64,000 bases of DNA from Multifurca ochricompacta (GCA_022496185.1 WTXG01000017.1:310001-374000), one strand, 5' to 3'. Positions 43,905 through 55,733 are shown, counted from the first letter of the stretch. Numbers and translations: made by a program. The notes: a model not told the origin generated them from the sequence alone.

Positions 43905-44858
43905 GTGGATGGCTCGAACTGGGTCACGTACCGAGACAAGATGCTTTGGACATTCGACGCAAATCAATGGGACAAACATCTTACCCATACCAACGTTCCT
44001 GCTTCCTACACTCAAGCTGGCGTCGTCAATGGCATGACTCCGGAGCGCCGCTGGAGAGTAGAAGAATCCGCCTTCAAGCAACTGATCGCAGTTACAGTTC
44101 CCGACCACATATTCAACCGAGTCAAAGTCAATACAACTGCCATGGAGGTATGGGATGCCGTGAAGAAGATTTACCAGACGCGATCAGAGTTGGTACTGAT
44201 TGAGATGAGCAACAAGCTGAAGAACGCGACATACGACGAAACCGAGGACATTCGCACGCACTTCACTAGGATGCACTCTATGCGGGAGGATCTATCAGCC
44301 AACGGGAAGACCCTCAGTGATCAAGAATACTATGCCATTCTCATAAATTCCCTCCCCGCTTCATATGAAAACACTAAAAACGCCATCAGTTCAATAGGGC
44401 ATTTCACCACTGCCACTATCACCCCGGATGGCGTCATTGGCCTGGCAACCGATGAGTACGATCGACGCGTTATCAAGAACGGCAAGGGCAAGACTGGCCC
44501 AGAAGAAGCACTTGCAGCAAACGCGTCGAAGAAGAAAGACAAGCGCAATATCGAATGTTTCTATTGCAAGAAGAAAGGGCACTACAAGTCTGAGTGCCGG
44601 ATGTTAGCAGGCAGTAACCAGTTGCAGTTGCAGGCGCCAGGACAAGCTAACAACTCCAGAGGGCGCAACAACCACAAGGCTGTGGAGAGCGCAAGTTTAT
44701 CCAATGTGGACATTGAAGCATGGGCCGCCATTGAAGAAATCGACAACACCGACTTTACACCGCAATTGGCTTACAACGCCGAAAGTCAAGTCAAACGCTC
44801 AGAAGTTGAGGTCGAGTTATACGACTCAGGAGCATCAAGACATATGTCTCCCTATTGA
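43905..44858 (+). pseudogene. Element A gag and protease start
   Basis: 317 codons. UBN2-type gag beginning at DGSNWVTYRDKML (true start probably a little upstream in the same frame), zinc knuckle CFYCKKKGHYKSEC near residue 222, then the protease active site LYDSGASRHMSPY. The ORF ends at TGA directly after MSPY, where the protein should continue, probably a mutated Arg codon. Confidence 0.85.
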
Positions 44859-46623
44859 GGGAAATTCACCAATTATCGCACCATTACCCCACGTCCTATC
44901 TTAGCAGCTAACAATCATATTTTCTATGCGATAGGCGCCAGCGATCTGCAGATCGAAGTTCCAAACGGCAATGCCACACCCCAGTTCTCCTTCGCGACGC
45001 GCTGCACATGCCAGAAATGGCATTCACCATTATCTCGATCACCCAGATCGCCGCTGCCAGCTCTTCAGTCTCTTTTACCAAGGACGCATGCAAAATCATG
45101 AACAAGTGGGCAAAGTTATCAGCATCATCCCGACAAGCACCAACGGCCTGTACAAGGTCGAACACCTCTTCCGCCATTTTCTCTACTGTTGCTGCGAGCG
45201 CAGCAGAACAAGTTGACATTCACGCCATGCACTGGCGTCTTGGCCACATCTCGGCCGACTCCATCCGAGGCCTCATCCGCAGCAACGCGATCGAAGGCGT
45301 CAAACTCATCGACGACAGATCTCCGATTATCTGTGATTCATGCGAGTACCAAAAATGACTCGCAAGGCGATCAGGAGTGAGTGAGTTGCTCCTCCTGCGA
45401 AGAACTTTGGAGCTGAAGTCCACTCTGACGTTTGGGGACCCTCTCCTATAGCCAGCCTTGGAGGAGAAGATATTATGTAACTTTTACAGATGATCATACT
45501 CGCTTCACGTGAATCAACGTCTGCGCACCAAGGACGAGACCCTTTCAGCTTATCGCGCTTTTGCAGCTTGGGCGCAGACACAACATGGAGCAACCATCAA
45601 GGCTCTCAGATCTGATCGCAGTGGTGAATTCACCGGATCAGAATTCACCAAACTCTTGCAACAACAAGGCACAGAACGACATCTCACAACCCACGACACC
45701 CCGCAGCACAACGGAGTCGCAGAATCTCTGAACCGCAGACTCCTGAGCGCGTGTGGGCTTTCCTTCATCACTCTGGCCTGCCCAAGTATCTTTGGGGCAG
45801 GCACTCTTTCACGCGGTTTGGCTTAAAAACTGCACCTCCACTAGGGCTCTTGGACGACAACTCCTTTCGAGAAGCTCTACAGCAGCAAGCCAAATTTATC
45901 AAATGTTCCAGAATGGGGACAACGCGTTTGGGTCCACTCCAATGCAGGCTCAAAACTAGACACATGCGGCATCGAAGCACACTGGGTTGGATACGATGCT
46001 GATAGTACTCATGCACACAGAATATATTGGCCGCACAAGAATTCCATCTCGGTTGAGTGGAATGTCAAATTTGTAGACCCTAACATTACGGTCTACAGCA
46101 AAGCGCCGCGCTTTATTGCACCACAGCAAGTACAAGCCCCGGCACCACCACCTCCTGCTCCAGCACCACCCCCAACGCCATCTACGCCATTGTCCAGAAC
46201 CACCACGCAACCTCCACACCTTCCCCGCCAGGAGGAATGCCTTCCGAAAAGGCACCTCTTCTACCCACCACTTCCCCTCAAGGCCCGCAACCACCATACG
46301 CTACAGAAAGCGGCGAAGAAGAGATGCCTGATGAAGAGGCACAAGATTACTATACACCCTCCCCGACTCTGGCGCCGCCTCGAGGGACAAAGGCAAGAGC
46401 AAAGAACCAGCACCTGAACCAACGCGCAGGTCAACGCGCACTTCAAAACCATCATACTACATCACCAGAAAGCTTAGAGGCGAAGCATCGCCTTATGAAG
46501 AACAAGAGGATCCAAGTACTGGCAGTGAAAGGCATGCCGGTACTACCATCCTGACTGGCCCAGATACAGCGCTCTAGTGCTATAACCCCTGAGTTCGCTT
46601 ACTCCGCAGATTGTGAAGATGCT
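44859..46623 (+). pseudogene. Element A protease-integrase region, multiply frameshifted
   Basis: Reading jumps between all three frames: GLYKVEH, then MHWRLGHISADSIRG (integrase zinc region), CDSC, then FTDDHTRFTW-like, SDRSGEF, TPQHNGVAESLNRRL, HHSGLPKYLWG, ALFHAVWLKN, TTPFEKLYSSKPNLSNV and PEWGQRVWVHSNAGSKLDTC. Several shifts look like single-base losses, for example GGGG where five G are needed near 45795. A Pro/Thr-rich linker follows at 46130-46450. Confidence 0.75.
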
Positions 46624-47536
46624 ATGGAGGCCGCCATCAATGATATAGAAGGCGACCCGAAGACACTCTCAGACGCGCAATCCCGGCAAGATTGGCCGAA
46701 ATGGCAGGAAGCCATGGATCACGAGATCGACACACTCGAGAAGGCCGGAACTGGTCACAGTCCGTGCCCCACCGGCAAGAACATCGTTGGCAGCAAATGG
46801 GTTTTCCGCATCAAGCGAAATCAGACGGCACCATCGAGAAGTACAAGGCGGACTCGTAGCTCGCGGATTCACCCAGAGATTTGGGGTGGATTATTTCGAC
46901 ACCTTTTCCCCCGTCGCAAGGCTCGCAAGCTTTCGCACTATACTCGCCTTGGCCGCCCGGCACGACTGGGAAATCGATAGCTTCGACTTTAACGGGGCTT
47001 ATCTGAACAGCGAGCTCGACGACAATGAAGACATCTACATGCAGTCACCCCCCGGTTACGATACTCAAGGGGAGTCCATCAAACATTTACACAAGTCCCT
47101 TTACGGCCTGAAGCAGGCCGGACGCAAGTGGTACGACACACTGTACCGCACTCTCAATGACCTAGGCTTCCGCATCAATGAAGCCAACCCCGGAGTGTTT
47201 TCCACTCGCAGCAGAGGACACCTGACCATTTTAGCGATCCATGTTGATGATTGTATTATCACAGGCAGCTGCGACGCATTCATCGCTGAATACAAGCACA
47301 AGCTTAACGACCGTTATTCCCTCACGGACCTAGGTCCTGTCCACTGGCTCTTGGGCATCAAGATCTCACGCGACCGCAATGCACGAACTATTTCACTCTC
47401 CCAGACAGCCTATATCGACACCATTCTCGCCAGGTTCGCACTTAGCATTCAAAACCTTACGCAACCCCGATCGTCTCAGGGGCATACTACAACAAGTCCG
47501 ACACGCCGAGCGACGCTACCGAAGCGGCGCATATGA
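46624..47536 (+). pseudogene. Element A reverse transcriptase
   Basis: Starts DAMEAAINDIEGDPKTLSDA and shifts frame near 46800-46830. It then reads GLVARGFTQRFGVDYFDTFS, SFDFNGAYLNSELDDNEDIY, LHKSLYGLKQAGRKWYDTL and the catalytic LAIHVDDCIITG (xVDD), and ends with LTDLGPVHWLLGIKISRDRN. One further shift separates it from RNase H. Confidence 0.88.
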
Positions 47537-47560
47537 AGAAGACTCCCTACCGCGAGGCTA

Positions 47561-48202
47561 TTGGCAGCCTCATGTACGCCTCTGTCGCCACACGACCCAC
47601 ATCACCTTCGCCGTATCAACACTATCACAATTCCTCGAAAACCCGGGCGAAATTCACTGGCAAGCAGTGAAGCAATCTTTCGTTACCTCAACGGCACCAA
47701 GTCATACAGACTCACTTACAGTAATCAAGCACACGATCTTATTGGATACACGGACGCAGATGGAGCGTCACAAGAACACCGCCATGCGATATCTGGCTTC
47801 GCCTTCCTCATCGACGGCGGAGCAGTCTCTTGGGCTTCGCGAAAGCAAGAGCTAATTACACTTTCCACTGCAGAAGCCGAATATGTGGCCGCAACTCATG
47901 CAGCCAAGGAGTGCATTTGGATGCAACGCCTTCTCAAGTCCCTATTCGATATCACACTCACTCCGACACCCTTACTATGCGACAATCAAGCCGCAATTCG
48001 ACTTGCAGAAGACGACAACTACCATGCACGCACCAAACATATCGACATTCAATTCCACTTTATTCGCCAAATGATTACCGACAAGCAAATACAACTCGAG
48101 TACTGTCCCACAGAAGACATGACTGCGGACATCCTTACGAAGGCGCTTCCCAAGTACAAAGTCGCCACTCACATTCAAAACCTTGGGATTTGTCGCGCTT
48201 GA
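47561..48202 (+). pseudogene. Element A RNase H
   Basis: LIGYTDADGASQEHRHAISG (first D), LITLSTAEAEYVAATHAAKE (E), PLLCDNQAAIRLAEDD (D), ARTKHIDIQFHFIRQMI and MTADILTKALPKYKVA. All catalytic residues are present. The stop TGA at 48200-48202 abuts the polypurine tract. Confidence 0.9.
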
Positions 48203-48209
48203 AGGGGAG
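48201..48209 (+). promoter_or_regulatory. Polypurine tract of element A
   Basis: GAAGGGGAG immediately before the 3' LTR. Confidence 0.65.
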
Positions 48210-48837
48210 TGCTGCATTGCGCATTCCGGACAGACCGGCCTGGCCAGAGGAGAAGGATCTTAGGAGTGTCAAGATCGCACTCGGATACAAGATTATCGCC
48301 GTGTTCATTCGCGGCTACTCAAGATTACTGCAAAATTATGGTTTTATGTTCGGAAGAGTTGATGCATTTTATATTTCCATTTTCATTTTATTCCGGTCTC
48401 ATTTTATACAAGCGCGACTAAAACCCACACAGTTATACATTACAGATCCGCTTCTTTCACGCGCCCCTTTGTCTTGCATTCTTTGCTTCGCATTTCATTC
48501 TGATTGACTTGTAGTTTACAATGTATGATTCTCTGGCCAGATCTTTGGCCTCCAGTTTCGACTTTATTGTGTTATCTCTCCTATATTGACTCCTATAGTT
48601 AAAATGTATAAAAGCCTCATTAGTTTGTCTTGAATCAATCATCCAGTTTGATCCTTTCTATCCACCTGTTTGCTTCAACTTAGTTCTCACAAAAGCGAAC
48701 TAACAATCGCTTTTACTCTTATTTGCGCTCGCTCTGCTCTTAGGTCGATTTCTGTGCTATCACCAACCGTACCGGCAAATTCAGCTAGCCATACCGGACT
48801 AACACCGGTACCCCCTATCTATAGTCTATTCCCTCCA
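48210..48837 (+). repeat. 3' LTR of element A
   Basis: 628 bp, identical in length to the 5' LTR. Differences such as CATTCCAGA/CATTCCGGA and CGCCGCGTT/CGCCGTGTT are CpG transitions affecting either copy. Confidence 0.92.
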
Positions 48838-49734
48838 GAAAATATGTAAGAGTTCTTGTGTAATGTATGAGTCAGAGATAAGCACAGCATGAGTCAGAGA
48901 TAAGGGACAAATAGGTACAAAGAAAGTCATAAATGCAATCAACAAAGGACAAATGAGGCCAAACAGCATGTCACGTGGAAGGAAAAAGGAATGAGATGAC
49001 GTAGTGGGGTTCGTAACATCAAGGGTTTTTATACCCGCACGGGTAAGCGCCATGGGTTTTTCTGGGTATGGGTATGGGTATATGGCTCCCAACCCATGGA
49101 AACCCATACCTGTGCAGTGGGTTTGGCAGGTATAGGTGCTGATTATGCATTGACAAGATCAGTAGAATTTCCGAGATAAAACACATCTGCAGCCACAAAA
49201 ATACAAGATCTCATCTGATGTATGCTACAGGGTGGCATTAAATATGTTCTAGTATTATCCTACAAAATATCAAAGCAGATTAACAGTGTGATGTAAAATA
49301 AAATCCTTATCAGTGATCCACTTTCTTGAAAACCATGATACATCTGTTTTATTAATGTGTGACCAATTCTGCCAGTCTGGCACTATCTAAAATACACTCT
49401 AGACTAATATAGACTATTCTATAATCTAATTATTAAATTACTTTATTGAAACAAGGCCCATGTGTGTCTACAAGCTGCATGGGGCAGCAACTACATTGCA
49501 TTGCATGGTGGTCTGACCTCCTTCCTATTAAGGAAGGTTGACTTAAACATGCAGAATTGTGCATCCAGGGACCAGGACAGTCATGCTTGTATGAAATGAA
49601 ACTAGAATAATAAAATAATAATGTAAATAAAAGATCCTTTTAATCTTCTGAACATAAAACAACAATTTTTGAGGAATCTTGAGTAGCCATAAATGAACGT
49701 GTTGTGTCCAAGTGCTTATCTCCCTGACCAGGAT

Positions 49735-50314
49735 TGTTACGCCCAGTGTGGGACGTTCCACATGACTTGTGTGACAGTGTTTTGTTCGTATGCAGGTAAG
49801 AAACCAATGGGGCTTCTTGGAGTGAAGTAGGACAAGTCAAAGTCAGAGGGGCTGTTCCCTAAGACAATGTTAAGTGGAAAGGTATCAGAAATACTGAGAT
49901 GGATGAGTCAGAGATTCAAAGGGAAGTCCAGAAGACAAGCACTGATGTATTCAATAAGTCGAGTCTGAGGTCTACATGGTAGTTACAGTGGACTTATATA
50001 TGTAATCGAATGGGCGTCTACAAGATAACGATAACAGAGTCAGGTGGGCCCAAATATACGAAAGCGGAGGGTGTAAAGCCTAGCTTCTGATAGGGTATTA
50101 AGTAAGTGTCTGGTCGTAGAGATAAGAAGATAAAAGGAACAATCATAAGTAAACAGTATGTACACAAGTCCAAACAACGGTCACGGGGATGGGAGTAATG
50201 CATGTGAGGGGTTCCAGGAGGGAGACATGATGAGAAAGTGTAATGTCGGTGGGAGAGTGGGGTCCCTGTTGGGGAGGGTAAAGAAAATAGGGCTGCTGGG
50301 CCCTGGTCGTAACA
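49735..50314 (+). mobile_element. D2: D-type solo LTR in X2, near-perfect TSD
   Basis: 580 bp, TGTTACGCCCAGTGTGGGAC..CTGGTCGTAACA, flanked by AGGAT and GGGAT (4 of 5 match; the mismatch is a transition). The X2 sequence resumes exactly (..CCAGGAT|GGCCCAGG). Confidence 0.78.
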
Positions 50315-51147
50315 GGGATGGCCCAGGCCATTTATCCAAAATGCGCAGAAATGCAAAGATTGGTTGCACTTGTATAAAATTGAAACCAGAATAATAAAAT
50401 AAAAATGGAATAATAAATTATCTTAATCTTATGAACATAAAATAGGAATCTTTGAGGGATCTTGAGTAGCCATAAATGAATGTGTTGTGTCTGAGTGCGT
50501 ATCTCCTTGACTGGGATGGCCCAGGCTGATTGTCTGAAATGCACAATGCAAGTAAAGAACTTGCACACATTTCATTTTATGGGTAACCCAGGTATCAAAA
50601 CAATTATTCAGGGGTTACCCCTGCCAATGTCTATGTGTTCATTAAATTTTTTTGCATTCTGTGTGGTTATCTGACAGGCTATTCATCAATGTTCTATAAC
50701 ATCCTATCTAATCATCTCTGTATACTGGATTTTAGTTGTGCTTGTATAAAATTGAAAGCAGAATAATAAAATAAAAATGGAATAATGAATTATCTTAATC
50801 TTCTGAACATAAAATAAGAGCCATTGAGGGATCTTAAGCAGCCACAAATAAACATGTTGTGTATCGTCTTGGTCCGGGAAGGCCCAGGCTGGTTATCCGA
50901 AATGTGCAATGCAAGTAAAGAACTTGCACACGTTTTCATGGGTGACCTGCAGGTAACCCGCAGGTTACCCATACCCATAGTGATGGGTACGGGTACGGGT
51001 ACGGGTACCAATGAGTATACCCCAGGGTTACCCCTGCCAATCACTAAGTAAATGAGTCATTTTATCTTGTGACTTTTTAATTTTGTTGTGCTTGTATCAG
51101 TTAGATAAAATAATAAAGATAAAATAAATGTTAATCTTGTATGGATC

Positions 51148-51759
51148 TAGTGATTGTCAAGGGTTTTCATACCTGCGTGGGTAAGCACCATGGGTTTTGC
51201 CAGGTACAGGTATGGGTATATGGCTCCCAACCTGTGGAAACCTGTACCTGCACAGTGGGTTTGGCAGGTATAGGTGCCAATTATGCATTGACAAGATCAG
51301 TAGAAATTCTAAGATAAAACACATCTGCAGCCACAAAAATAAAAGATCTCATCTGATGTATGCTACAGGGTATCTTTAAATATGTTCTAGTATTATCCTA
51401 CAAAATATCAAAGCAGATTAATGGTGCAATGTAAAATAAAATCCTTATCAGTGATCCACTTTCTTGAAAATCATGATACATCTGTTTTATTAATGCACAA
51501 CCAATTCTGCCAGTCTGGCACTATCTAAAATACACTCTAGACTACTTTAGACTATATTGTAATCTAATTATCAAATTGGTTTACTGAAACAAGGCCTGTG
51601 TGTATCTACAAGCTGCATAGGGCAGTGACTACATTGCATTGCATGGACCAGCATATCAGTCTGACCTCCTTCCTATTAAGGAAGGTTGACTTATAATTTC
51701 CATAATTGGTCCAGGCTGGTTATCCAAAACATGCAGAAATGTCCATTCAGGGACCAGGA
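51148..51759 (+). mobile_element. X3: truncated X-family hAT-like element
   Basis: Starts TAGTGATTGTCAAGGGTTTT after TATGGATC and follows X1 and X2 as far as the GGGACCAGGA block, where a B-like LTR begins. The right end was not located. Confidence 0.65.
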
Positions 51760-52059
51760 TGTCAGAACACAGTTGTAAAAAGGGTTTAGCTATCTATTTA
51801 GATAGCAGATCAGCTATTACTAAGCATTAGCTACTATGGTAAAGATAAGATATAGTTATACTCCAGTTCTTGTGGTCAAAACTGAAGTGAACACATACAA
51901 AGTGGCAACCTTTTATACTACATAAAAGCATGACAATCATAACAGTAAATACTTCTATTTACTTGTGACAAGATGTGTTAAGGAATGTGTTGTGCATGCA
52001 ATGTGGAATTGTCTCTAAATCAGTTAATGGATGCACTTTAGATTATCTTATCATGATTG
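51760..52059 (-). mobile_element. B-like LTR, left part, with leader stem-loop
   Basis: Begins TGTCAGAACACAG. Contains the module ACTCCAGTTCTTGTGGTCAAAACTGAAGTGA (about 51861-51891, described in two overlapping pieces ACTCCAGTT and AAACTGAAGT) and, as complement, AGTATAAAAGG upstream of it. Interrupted at 52060 by an E-type LTR; its end was not resolved. Confidence 0.55.
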
Positions 52060-52559
52060 TGTTGACACAGGACATGTCTGGAGATGCTTCAGGCATCTAA
52101 GGTTCACTTAGGCTGTAGATAAGATTAGATTAGATTCCGGAGTTTCGGACTTTTTATGTTATCTTTATTACTTTTTTCTCACCTTACTCAGCCAATTAGT
52201 AATGGACTTAGTAATGTGCAGTATAGCATGTGATTCTCCTTTGGCCAATGGCCTTTGTCCCTCATCTTTATTGTCTGGCACTTGTGGACTTATTCCCAGT
52301 GTGCACAGACCATCCCTTGGGGTATATAAGGGTGTCTGTTTTGTCTCTTACACTTCAGAGTTCCTTCTATCTCTGAAGTGTAAGTCCCATCTAGTTTACT
52401 CTCTACTTCCTTTAGACTAACACTTCTTATAGTACTTGTCTTTTCTAGGTCAGTAGTGTAGTAATATAGAGTTCCTTCTATCTCTGAAGTTACTTGTCTT
52501 TTCTAGCCTAACCCACTACTAACCACAGTCAGTATAACCAGCAGCATGATTGTTTGACA
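52060..52559 (+). mobile_element. E1: E-type solo LTR, TSD GATTG
   Basis: 500 bp, TGTTGACACAGGACATG..TTGTTTGACA, with GATTG at 52055-52059 and 52560-52564. TATATAAGGG at 52323; a perfect 14-bp leader stem CTTACACTTCAGAG/CTCTGAAGTGTAAG at 52347-52384; GTAAGT at 52380; duplicated arm at 52468-52490. Confidence 0.9.
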
Positions 52560-52827
52560 GATTGGATTGACTCCACTGTTACATCTGGTGTGGGACATTC
52601 TGCACAACTTGTGCAACAGCTTCATTCAGAGGTTTCAGATAAGGAGTCAATAAGGCTCCTTGGAGTAAGGGGACAAGTCAAAATCAAAGGGGCTGTTCCC
52701 TAAGACAATGTTGATTGGAAGGTGCTGAAAGCACTGAGACAACTAAGTTGAGGTTCAAAGGGGACTGTCCAGAAGACAAACACCAATGTATTCAATAAGT
52801 CAAGTCTGAGGTCTACAGTGTAGATAC

Positions 52828-53351
52828 TGTGACGGATTCTACACTGGCCAAGGTGACATGAGATTGACTGACAAAGAAAGGGACTTTCATTTGAAACACT
52901 ACATTACTGTTGCTTACTGAGGGCTCAACCCCTCCAGTTTCTCCTTGGTTCTAGCTAGTTCTACTGCGCAACCACTAGATCATACATCATAGTACTAGAA
53001 CCTTCTACCTACTATGACATAGCTAAACCCACCTGTATTTAAAGTGCAGTAAAGTAGAGAGACAGACCTAAGTCTGTTCTCTTGTGTTCAATCCAAGGTG
53101 CTTGTGACTTCATCAAACCCTCCCAGAAAGAACTCCACTTGAACTCTCCAAGACACGACTTGGAGAGCCTTTGACCCTATTGAGCTTGTTGCAGGACTGA
53201 GTGTCTCTGCCGTTGACTTTGCCTCTCGCGTGCACGCCCTTTGACCTTGTTGTGGGCTTGAACTGGACTTGATCCTCTGTGACCTTGAATCTTGACTGAA
53301 CTTGCTTCCTCTTGTTCGACCTTGACACAGTTCCCACACCTAACTGTGACA
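52828..53351 (+). mobile_element. F1: F-type solo LTR, TSD GATAC
   Basis: 524 bp, TGTGACGGATTCTACACTGG..CACCTAACTGTGACA, with GATAC at 52823-52827 and 53352-53356. ATTTAAAGTGCAG (about 53037) is a possible TATA region. Lacks the stem-loop module. Confidence 0.87.
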
Positions 53352-53691
53352 GATACAGCAGACTTTGTATACATAAGTGAAGGTGATTATCTAAGCTGCA
53401 ATTGTGGAGAGAAGTGGGGCCCAAATATCCAGAAGCAGAGAGCATAAAGTCTGGCTTCTGATAGGGAATTAAGTAAGTGTCCAGTCATAGAGATAAAGAG
53501 ATTAGGCAATAAGGACAAAGTCAAATATAAACAAACAAGGCACAAACACAAGTAATCAAGGGGGTCATGGGTACAGGTCATGGGGATAGGCATAAGAAGG
53601 GGACATGATCAAAAAGTATAGAGAAGGTGGAAGAGAAGGATTTGTGTTAGGAAGAGTAAAGAAATGAGGGTTGCTGGGCAAGGGTCATAAC

Positions 53692-54204
53692 TGTCAAACA
53701 ATCATGCTGCTGGTTATACTGACTGTGGTTAGTAGCGGTGAGGCTATAAAACAAGTAGTACTTCAGAGGTAGAAGAACTCTATTACAACTATACTACTGA
53801 CCTATAAAACAAGTAGTCTATACAAGACGGTTAGTTAGAGGTAAAAGAACAGTATAGTAAAAGGAAGACTTACACTTCAGAGGTAGAAGAACTCTGAAGT
53901 GGAAGAGACGAAACAGACACCCTTATATACCCATGGGGGCCAGGGAAAATGGTCTGTGTGCACTGGGAATAAGTCCACAAGTGCCGGACAATGAAGAGTG
54001 AGGGATAACGGCCATTGGCCAAAGAGATATCACATGCTTACTGCACATTACTAAGGACATCACTAATCAGCTGAGTAAGAGGAGAAAGAAATGTAATAAA
54101 GATAACATAAAAAGTCCGATACTCCGAAATCTAATCTAATCTAATCTACAGCTGAAGCGAACCTTAGATGCCTGAAGCATCTCCAGACACGTCCCGTGTC
54201 AACA
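53692..54204 (-). mobile_element. E2: E-type solo LTR, reverse, TSD ATAAC
   Basis: 513 bp, TGTCAAACAATCATGC..CCGTGTCAACA, with ATAAC at 53687-53691 and 54205-54209. The leader stem-loop and the complement of TATATAAGGG are visible around 53860-53930. Confidence 0.87.
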
Positions 54205-54227
54205 ATAACATCCACCCAGGTGTCCAG

Positions 54228-54631
54228 TGTTGAACACAGGATGTGTTCGGTGATGCTTCAGGCATCAGGAGATTAGATTAGCTACTTTGTGGACTAGATT
54301 AGATATCAGAGTTTCAGACTATTTACAATATCATTATTACTTTCTTTCTCACATTCCACAGTAGCTGACTGATGTACCTTAGTAATGATGTACAAGCATG
54401 TGATTACTTACTGGCCAATGGCCTTATTCCCTCTTGTTTATTGTTTGGACTTTGTCTGGCATTTGTGGACTTATTCCCAGTGCACAGACCACCCCTTAGA
54501 AAGTATATAAGGGTGTCTGTTTCATCTCTTACACTTCAGAGTTTCTTCTACCTCTGAAGTAAACTTGTCTTTGTCTAGCCTAACCCACTAACCTTCACAG
54601 TCAGTATGCTGTGCCTCATGCCTGTTCGACA
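54228..54631 (+). mobile_element. C-type solo LTR, short form, TSD TCCAG
   Basis: 404 bp, TGTTGAACACAGG..GTTCGACA, with TCCAG at 54223-54227 and 54632-54636. Compared with the about 500-bp copies it has only one copy of the loop plus 3' arm after the leader stem; the segment between the two copies is missing. Confidence 0.87.
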
Positions 54632-54791
54632 TCCAGCTGTTCAGTCCTGAACTATCCAGTCACTACTGGCTTGTCTCAACCATTCACAGACTCTGTGTCA
54701 GTAGACAGAACAATGTAAAGTTGTAAGGACAGTCTAAAAGTAGTCTAGAATGTATTCTAGAAGGTGCCAGACCATGTAAATAGACCACATG
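54632..54791. repeat. Remnant with X-family core motifs
   Basis: Contains AGTCTAAAAGTAGTCTAGAA and GGTGCCAGACCATG, blocks seen in the interior of X and Y1. No boundaries determined. Confidence 0.4.
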
Positions 54792-55733
54792 TGTGATGAA
54801 ATCTGGACTGGCCAAGGTAACATGTTGACTGACTGATGAATAAGATGGACTTGTCATTTGAAACATTACTTTACTGTTGCTTACTGAGGGCTCAACCCCT
54901 CCACATTCTCCTTAGTTCTAGCTAGTTCTACTGCACAACCATTAGATACCATATCATAGTCCTAGAACCTTCTATTTACTATGACATAGCTAGAGCCACT
55001 TGTATTTAAAGTACAGAAAAGTAGAGAGACAGACCTAAGTCTGTTCTCTTGTGTTCAATCCAAGGTATTGCAGACCCAATCAAATCCCACTAAGACTCCA
55101 CTTGAACTCTCTAAGACATGACTTTAAAGAACGCAGCCTGAGGTTAGATAATCCAAACTACCTAGAATGGTAGTTGTAATTCAGTTATGATGGTCAGAAC
55201 TGACAATATATTAGTCTTTACCTAGAATGGTAGTTGTAACTAGTACGTGTTAGCTACATAGGTAAAGATAAGATAACAAAATACTCACTTCAGTTATGAT
55301 GGTCAGAACTGAAGTGAACTGTACAGTAAAAGTGTCCTTTAAATACTGTAAACAAGTGTGCTTATAGTAACCAAGATTCAGAAGGATTGTGTCTAATCAA
55401 GTAAGGTATCAAACTATTCACAGGAAGGTGAAATGCAGTCCGCATGCTACTGCACAACACACAACTTGCTTGTTAGTACCACACACTTAGCGATTGATCC
55501 GACCTGGCCATATTGATTCATTTCCGACAGACTTAGAGAGCCTTTGTCATCTGAACTTGTTGTGGGACTGAGCATCTCTGCCATTGACTTTGATTCTTGC
55601 ACATGCACCCTCTGACTTCATTGTGGGCTCAACCAGAACTTGACTTCTTCATGACTTTGAACTTTGACTTGTCTTGACTTGGGAGGCTAGCTCCTGTCTG
55701 ACCTTTGACACAGTTCCACACCTAACTGTGACA
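54792..55733 (+). mobile_element. F2: F-type LTR hosting solo LTR G
   Basis: TGTGATGAAATCTGGACTGG..CACCTAACTGTGACA, aligned with F1 throughout. After removal of G, about 0.53 kb. The flanking pentamers ACATG and TTAGA do not match, so its boundaries may have been rearranged. Confidence 0.65.
55125..55529 (-). mobile_element. G: B-type solo LTR in F2, TSD GACTT
   Basis: 405 bp, the same length as the element B LTRs, with GACTT at 55120-55124 and 55530-55534. The leader stem-loop at 55285-55317 (TCACTTCAGTT/AACTGAAGTGA) is oriented as in a minus-strand element. The first bases read TAAAG, a likely TG-to-TA change. Confidence 0.85.

Larger units (their letters stand above)
43137..48837 (+). mobile_element. 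Element A: complete Ty1/copia retrotransposon in D1, TSD GAAAA
   Basis: 5701 bp with two 628-bp LTRs, PBS, gag-pol, PPT and a perfect duplication GAAAA (43132-43136 and 48838-48842). LTR lengths are identical, and in aligned stretches the differences are transitions at CpG sites, so insertion is recent. Yet the pol region has several frameshifts, so this copy is not autonomous. Confidence 0.95.
41271..49018 (+). mobile_element. D1: D-type solo LTR in X2, itself hosting X1 and copia A; TSD TCAAG
   Basis: TGTAACGCCTGGTGC..GGGGTTCGTAACA with TCAAG at 41266-41270 and 49019-49023. The LTR sequence proper is 41271-41530, 42979-43136 and 48843-49018 (about 0.6 kb), matching the lengths of D2 and D4. 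Confidence 0.82.
41257..51046 (+). mobile_element. X2: hAT-like element expanded by nested insertions, TSD AGTAAATG
   Basis: Left end TAGTGATTG(TCAAG) at 41257 and right end ..CCTGCCAATCACTA at 51046, bracketed by the same octamer AGTAAATG (41249-41256 and 51047-51054). Removing D1 (41271-49018), D2 (49735-50314) and their 5-bp duplications leaves about 1.45 kb, the length of X1 and X5. Only 14 bp of X2 precede the D1 insertion. Confidence 0.85.
52577..54210 (+). mobile_element. D3: D-type solo LTR hosting F1 and E2, TSD TCCAC
   Basis: TGTTACATCTGGTGTGGGAC..GGTCATAAC and a final A after the E2 insertion, with TCCAC at 52572-52576 and 54211-54215. Removal of F1 and E2 plus their duplications leaves about 0.6 kb, as in D2. 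Confidence 0.85.

Noticed and set aside
43137..48837. Element A as an intact autonomous retrotransposon
   Set aside because: LTRs, PBS, PPT and TSD are intact, but protease-integrase and RT need several frame changes.
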